From Melampsora larici-populina 98AG31 (lineage: Eukaryota; Basidiomycota; Pucciniomycetes; Pucciniales; Melampsoraceae), in NCBI RefSeq assembly GCF_000204055.1, contig NW_006768784.1:249770-313769 (forward strand): a DNA stretch of 64,000 nt. Reading direction: 5' to 3'. Positions within the stretch are counted from its first letter, which is position 1, and the number at the start of each line of letters is the position of its first letter. The translations under genes and the position numbers were made by a program. Shown in pieces: positions 58,973-64,000 of this stretch. Below the pieces are notes generated by a model. That model worked only from the letters and a program-made list of their open reading frames with translations. It did no database searches and was not told where the DNA came from.

Positions 58973-60637
58973 TTACGTCTGCAGCTTCCTTTTTCGTTTG
59001 TTTTTACTCACCTCTGTGTCCGCTTCCTCTTGATCAATTGTCACGTCTTCTATCCAAGGTTTCAAATATTTTGTGACCTCTACATGTACTTGTCGGAACC
59101 AGTCTTTAGATGAAGGCAAACCTCTCGATAATTTGTCAGCCGCGTTATCGAATGATGTGACTCTCTTTTGCTCCAATTGACAGTCATTTTGGAAGAGGAG
59201 TTTGGATATGTTTTTCCACTCCTCATTTACCCAGTATTTGCCTGACCGTTCATTTATTAGGACTCCTTCAGTCGTTGTATTATCTGTCAATACTAGCAAT
59301 CTTTCACCTTGTACTGATTGTAATTTTTGAACTATGAGTAAGCCCATGCAAACCGCAACAGTTTCTAACCATGCTATACCTCTTCTAGGTCGGCTTGGTG
59401 GTGTATCCCAACCAGGTCTCAGTCTAAACTGTCCCCAATTCTTTCCAATTATGATCCCAATTCCAAAGGTGGTCAATGCATCTCCTACCCATCCAACGTT
59501 TTTAATTTCTCTTGTCTTGAGTAGGTGTCTTCTTAGAACTTTCAGCAATGAGTCTCTCCATACGTTCATGTCTTCCCGTACTGCTTTCAACATTTTCCTC
59601 TCTGCTGATGTGTTCACCCATTCAGCTAACCATCTGAAGTTCTTTGACAGATAACACCTCAGATTCGGTGCTATATAGGCCACATGATTGAGTCTTCCAT
59701 TCATTTTTTGTATGTCTTTGTGAGTATAATCCACTTTCTTTAAAAAGGTTTCTAGTTGAATTTTCCGTTGTTCAAGTTTCCCTGGAGGTAATTCTACTGT
59801 TTGATTCGTTGTGTTCCATAAGAAACCAATATACTTTTGTTGATTGCTGAAGTGAGAAAATTTTGTCTCGTTTGTCTTCACTCCTAATTCTGAACTGTAC
59901 TTTACTACTTCATCCATATGTACCTTTGAGTTTGCTTTTTTCATAAGTAAGTTGTCGTCTACCCATCTGAAAGCCTCTTCTAATTCAAATTCTGCTTTAA
60001 TCAAATCCTTCCATGCATCAGCTGGTCCTCCAAAGCTTCCACATCCTGCTACTCCTCCAAATGATATGAATAAGTCTATAAAAATATTTCCTTTGAAATC
60101 CATGATTAGAAGGTATGGCCATTGGTCTGTTTTTGTCAGAATTTGCCTATAAGCTTTTAGCCAATCGAATAGAGCTATTAATAATGGATGTTCCAAATTC
60201 GCTATGAATGCGTATACTCTCGAGAAGTTATCCCAGGTTGTTTTGAAATCGTCTTTATTTACGAAGGAATTCACGCTTGGTATTTCTTGATTATTCTTTG
60301 GAAATGAGAGGTCGTTTATCGGTCTAAATGATCCATCTCTGTTTATGACGGCGCCCATCGGGCTTGATCTGAAAAATGGGAAGTGTCTTGCTACCTCCTC
60401 TTTTGTAAACGGTCCTATCATTCTTCCTTCTTTCACTTCTTCTTGTATACTTTTCTCTATCTTTTCCTTTGCTAATTCGGCGGATTTGTGGTTCGGCGGA
60501 CAATAGTAATTCATCCCTTCTATCGTATGCTTCAGTATTCCTTGGTCAAACCCATTCTTGAAGCCTTCTATAACAAATTCGTAAAAAGGAAGTAATGAGT
60601 GCTTTTTTAACTCTTTCTCCCATTTTTCAATCTTCAT
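58973..60637 (-). CDS. Reverse transcriptase with RNase H, DIRS type
   Basis: One open frame of 554 residues without a stop. Reverse transcriptase motifs in order: GAVINRDGSFRPINDLSFPK (about residues 94-113), ALFDWLKAYRQIL (catalytic Asp), SFGGVAGCGSFGGPADAW, and FRWVDDNLLM, the catalytic double Asp in a WVDD form. NETKFSHFSNQQKYIGFLWN follows, as after the palm domain. The later part has LRPGWDTPPSRP, AWLETVAVCMGLL and LLVLTDNTTTEGVLINERSG, then NAADKLSRG, which is the RNase H pattern of DIRS and other YR retroelements. The C-terminus is basic (KNKRKRKLQT). Together with the recombinase downstream, and no DDE integrase, this fits a DIRS-type element. I took the first ATG; the frame might extend upstream by splicing. 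Confidence 0.88.
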   Translation of the reverse strand: MKIEKWEKELKKHSLLPFYEFVIEGFKNGFDQGILKHTIEGMNYYCPPNHKSAELAKEKIEKSIQEEVKEGRMIGPFTKEEVARHFPFFRSSPMGAVINRDGSFRPINDLSFPKNNQEIPSVNSFVNKDDFKTTWDNFSRVYAFIANLEHPLLIALFDWLKAYRQILTKTDQWPYLLIMDFKGNIFIDLFISFGGVAGCGSFGGPADAWKDLIKAEFELEEAFRWVDDNLLMKKANSKVHMDEVVKYSSELGVKTNETKFSHFSNQQKYIGFLWNTTNQTVELPPGKLEQRKIQLETFLKKVDYTHKDIQKMNGRLNHVAYIAPNLRCYLSKNFRWLAEWVNTSAERKMLKAVREDMNVWRDSLLKVLRRHLLKTREIKNVGWVGDALTTFGIGIIIGKNWGQFRLRPGWDTPPSRPRRGIAWLETVAVCMGLLIVQKLQSVQGERLLVLTDNTTTEGVLINERSGKYWVNEEWKNISKLLFQNDCQLEQKRVTSFDNAADKLSRGLPSSKDWFRQVHVEVTKYLKPWIEDVTIDQEEADTEVSKNKRKRKLQT

Positions 60638-61082
60638 ATTACATTTGGCTACTTTTGGCCAGTAATCTTTTTCATTTCTTCTGTTTCCTCTTTCTATTTC
60701 TATGACTTCTTTCTCAATTCCATTGCTACTTCTTCCTGTTCATCGTTCTCTCTTTCTGATTTCAGTGTTTCGTTTCTGGGAGGATAACCAAAACAGCATA
60801 AGAATTTATTTCAATTGTTCATTCATACATGACATTAACGAGAGTTTTGAAAAATTTATAAAGAAACTTAATACATGGAAAATCTTGAATTAATTAGAGG
60901 ATGTTCGGAATTAATGAAGAGTGAAATTCTCTGAAACAATGAATAGCGAAATTGCAAATTGGATAGCTTCATAACTTAAAAGTCTATTCTTCTGGTATAC
61001 ATTTGAAATGAGTGTCATTGATTGAGGACATTGCTACAATGAATTGTAATGGAAATTGGTAATATAATGTGATTCTTCTGAC
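60638..61082. other. Spacer between gag-like region and reverse transcriptase
   Basis: A+T-rich. No gene is supported. It belongs to the retroelement on the basis of position. Confidence 0.35.
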
Positions 61083-63226
61083 TTACGCCTCGCTCTGCGT
61101 CTGCTTCCCCGTACCTCTTCCTATTCCTCCTCTCACACCTCTCCATGTGCCTCTACCCCCTCTTACTTGGCCATTGTTGTTTGTAAAGGGTGTTGATTGA
61201 TTGTTGTTTGGGAAGTTCGGTGCGTTCACGTTGCTTGTGCTTGCATTACCATTTATCTGTCCTTGACTGGGAAAACCTAAGTGTATCGGTGGAAATGGGT
61301 TCTGTTGTTGGAAAGGTATGTTGTGGCTCAGGCTGCTTCCTTGTTGCTATGCACGGAAATTTGGTCTTGCACCGTATGTAAACGTTTTATTTGAACGTGG
61401 TCCTCTCCTTCGTCTTTGGAACTTGCCACTCCCTCTTTGTCCTGATGCCGAGTTGTGGCCTTCTGTTGTAGAATTTTGATTCCTGCGCATCCCGACCATT
61501 ATGTCATTAGTTCTAGGATTATCTCTTGGTCTTCTTTCCTTTCTTTACTTACAAAGGTTGACCTGTCTCAGGGTGTTTCCATTCGAACTTCCCTCCCTTC
61601 GCATACGGGTTTACTTCGCCTCCGTTAGCCTCACCAAATGTCAGCGACTTGTCTTTTGCCTTATCTTTGTACTTTTTCATGAAAGTACCGATATCTTTGA
61701 TTGGTTCTTTTTCTAACCTTTCTACGAAGATGTGTCTTCTACATAGGATATCATATTGTAAGGCTGTCATCCAACATTCAGTCGATCTCCTAAGTGTATC
61801 ACAAGTTCTATGTCAGTCATTCCTTCTTATTTTGCTATGTTTCTCAATTAGCCTCACTCACTTCACCTGTTTTACGTTCTTGATATGATAGTTCAATCTT
61901 TTTACCACCTTCTTTTGATTGTGTTGAACTAAATAACGTTTGAATAAGCTAATGTTTTCCGTCCATTCTCCATATGTCATCTTGAATTCAGAAGGAGCTT
62001 CAAGGCCTTCGTTTTTTGATGTCTTTGACGAAGATGAGTGATGTTGTTTCTCATACTCTTCTTTATCTGATAGGGCAAAGCCTTGGTCAAATACGGTAAG
62101 GGGAATGGATGATTCTAACTTCTTCATTTGCTTCCTCCAGAAAGGTTGGAGCTGGATTAGGTCAGACTTTTGGATCACCCCTATATCTACTTGAATACCG
62201 CTCTTCTTGCTACGCTTCTTCTTTCCAAAATCTTTCTTTGATCGGTGTTTTGACTTTGATGCTGCGTCTGATGGCTTAACCTTTGCTATCTTGCCTAAAC
62301 GTCTTATTTCATTCTTTGCTTCTTCTAGCTTCTTCCTTAACTTCGAAGCTCTCTTTCTCTTCTTGTCTAAGCCGTTTTACAGAATCAAAAGAGGTTTTTA
62401 AAAACGTCAATACTCATTCTTTCTGACGATAAGGTTATTGTGGCTTGATAATTATACTCTCTTCCCGTCTTTCTACTGGGGCGCTCTACTGTATCGGGAG
62501 CTATTTGGGAGACTCAGTCATCACCGATTAACCTTCCACACATATGACTTATGTGGAGGTTGTATCTTCCGGGAGGGGATATGGAATATGGGGTAGGGAA
62601 GATTTTGGGGTGTGAAACCGGAGTTTTTGTTGGGGTAACAGTTGGTGTAGTATAAAAAGGTTCTTCTCACCTTTCTGCAGTTCTCTTTCCACGTCTTCTG
62701 ACTCGCTGTTAGATGATGACTCTTTGTCGCTCTCATTGCTATCCGATCCAGTGCTAGGGCTCGAGTCACTAGATCCGTTGCCTTCGTTCGAAGATCCCAA
62801 GGAGGGTGACTATTCGTTTCTAACTTCTTTCTCCTGTACTGAATAATCGTCTGAGTTGTTTGATTCTGACTTGTCGTCTTTGTCTATGAAGTCGTTCGCT
62901 AGATCGTCTATGTCTGAGGAGGATTGAATTGCCGGCTCCTTCCCTTTTGAAAATCAAATGGTTGCAGTGAAGTTCGGGTTCATAGAAGGTGCTACCGCTG
63001 CTGGGAATGGGATTGGTATATTACCAATGAAATTGGACCGTTGTTGTGTCTGAGGGGGGATTAAATCTTTGGTTCGCTCTCTGAAGTCGTTCACATTACT
63101 GGTTTCTTCTCGGTCTTGATGAACCTCTTCGATTTGTCCTTTGTTGGTTAAGGTTGTGTTGGACTCAAAGTTTGACAGCCCCACCTCGTTGCCCGCGTTG
63201 ACAAGGTCTGCTTCGTCTTGGCTCAT
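61083..63226 (-). pseudogene. Gag-like region of the DIRS-type element, degenerate
   Basis: Pieces in order: MSQDEADLVNAGNEVGL to NFTATI-stop (62954-63226); an acidic Ser-rich stretch (DIDDLANDFIDKDDKSE, then SNEGNGSSDSSPSTGSDSNE) with TAG near 62811 and a GTGAGA donor near 62675; LIQLQPFWRKQMKKLE to MTYGEWTENISLFKRYL (61858-62178), a hydrophilic helical region; ALQYDILCRRHIFVERLEKE (61549-61770); and an Arg-Gly-rich tail (VRGGRGTWRGVRGG, TAA at 61083-61085) suited to nucleic-acid binding. Order and composition match Gag of basidiomycete YR retroelements. Stops and unclear introns make the whole reading uncertain. Confidence 0.6.
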
Positions 63227-63760
63227 GTCTAAACCTTGAACTCGTCGGCTCGCTCAAATGGCCTTTGACATGGCTGTTGTGTTCTTCGTCATCTCCAGCT
63301 TATCTTCGCTTAACCGGTCGAACTTGTTTGAATAGAAATTTCTTTGTAGACTATTTCTTTGTAGAATATAGATGTGTTAATGAATTTAAATAATGAAAAA
63401 TGTAAGAAATGATAGCTAGTTATTCAAAAAATGTGGTTTGTTAGTTAAACTTATACAAGTTCTGACAGACTGGTAGTTAAAAGGTTGTAACTCGTGGATA
63501 GAGTCAAAGTGGATTTGGGAGATTGGACGAGGAAAATTCAGAAAAGATGAGAAATGATTTGGAACGGGTGAAAGGAAAGAATCGTAGCCTGAGCTCCTGA
63601 TCCCAGGTGAAGACCTTGGTTACTCATCTGTCTGCGCTATTCCTCGGATTCCCTTGGGTTCTGAATAGGGTTGTATTTTCATTAGTCCGTATCTCCTTTG
63701 GTATCATTATCTAGTAACGTTACTCTATCCATGGACATGTCTAGCTCATCATGCCTTGAG
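63227..63760. other. Right non-coding end of the DIRS-type element (approximate)
   Basis: Upstream leader of the retroelement with a doubled ATTTCTTTGTAGA at 63338-63365. The exact junction with the Harbinger intron is not visible to me. It lies before the acceptor at 63811. Confidence 0.35.
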
Positions 63761-63811
63761 CAAGAGGCAAGTACACAATCACAATTTCTAATACTTTTGA
63801 TTGTGTCACAG

Positions 63812-63968
63812 GGGAATACATACTGGCGGACTCAGCTTACATACCATCTGATACTGTCGTTCCATCCTACAAAGGTCAAGCAGCGGAAGTGGAAAGAAAC
63901 AAAGAATTTAATTGGTGCATTGCAAAAGCGCGAGTCAGAAACAAACATTGTATTGGCATCAACACCGG
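63812..63968 (+). pseudogene. Harbinger transposase, 3' exon
   Basis: After the acceptor TGTGTCACAG, the frame reads GEYILADSAYIPSDTVVP, then FNWCIAKARVRNKHCIGI. ADSAY carries the third catalytic Asp of DDE_4 transposases, and ARVRNKHCIGI matches the conserved ARVRxEHxxG region. The phase (Q-G-E-Y) fits the exon ending at 56297 exactly. After 63960 the sequence (AACACCGGGTAAGCAGCGCA) no longer fits the family and may be an intron or another insertion. Confidence 0.78.
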
Positions 63969-64000
63969 GTAAGCAGCGCAACACCGCGCTGCCACCGGAA

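Larger units (their letters stand above)
55006..64000 (+). mobile_element. PIF/Harbinger transposon, split by a retroelement, runs off the window
   Basis: A plausible left end is GGGCGGTTCAAG at 55006, preceded by TTA (55003-55005), the usual target of this superfamily. The transposase lies in two parts, 55429-56297 and 63812-63968. The right end is outside the window. All of about 56.4-63.8 kb is a later insertion in its intron. Confidence 0.6.

Overview
The window looks like nuclear DNA from a rust fungus (Pucciniales, probably Puccinia). This is inferred from densely intron-split genes with short GT-AG introns, from protein families typical of basidiomycetes, and from long stretches of A+T-rich DNA filled with nested and decaying transposons. 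No database search was possible, so the species is not fixed.

Host-type genes. Three are near-complete: a karyopherin of the importin-beta-4/Kap123 type (4737-8937, minus, nine exons), a Ppo-type fatty-acid oxygenase with peroxidase and P450-like halves (9940-15138, minus, many exons), and a cystathionine gamma-synthase (27805-29996, minus, two exons). A heme-thiolate peroxidase of the chloroperoxidase/peroxygenase family (25128-26330, plus, three exons) closes in frame. A multi-exon, multi-span membrane protein of no recognised family occupies about 45467-47881 (minus).

Mobile DNA. Much of the rest is transposon. At 15.6-17.7 kb lies a large inverted-repeat element that holds a MITE, and that MITE carries a second copy of itself. 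At 19.1-23.0 kb is a dead hAT transposase interrupted by other elements. Solo LTRs lie at 23169-24165 and 33329-34707. At 30.5-33.2 kb are two elements of one TA-target family, one holding a 183-bp CACTG element and the other an 815-bp palindrome. A 4.4-kb hAT element spans 35461-39846. A Tc1/mariner-type transposase lies at 43229-44343. A Mutator-like element at 48229-50813 carries a non-transposase gene and a nested foldback element. A decayed RecQ-type helicase is at 52.0-54.3 kb. From 55.0 kb to the window end is a PIF/Harbinger transposase whose intron holds a DIRS-type tyrosine-recombinase retroelement (about 56.4-63.8 kb).

The transposons can be ordered in time because many have clear target-site duplications. 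No new defence or metabolic system stands out. The most unusual things are the exactly readable nested insertions, the gene carried by the Mutator-like element with its 44-bp frameshifting duplication, the degenerate P450 cysteine motif of the oxygenase, and the unassigned membrane protein.
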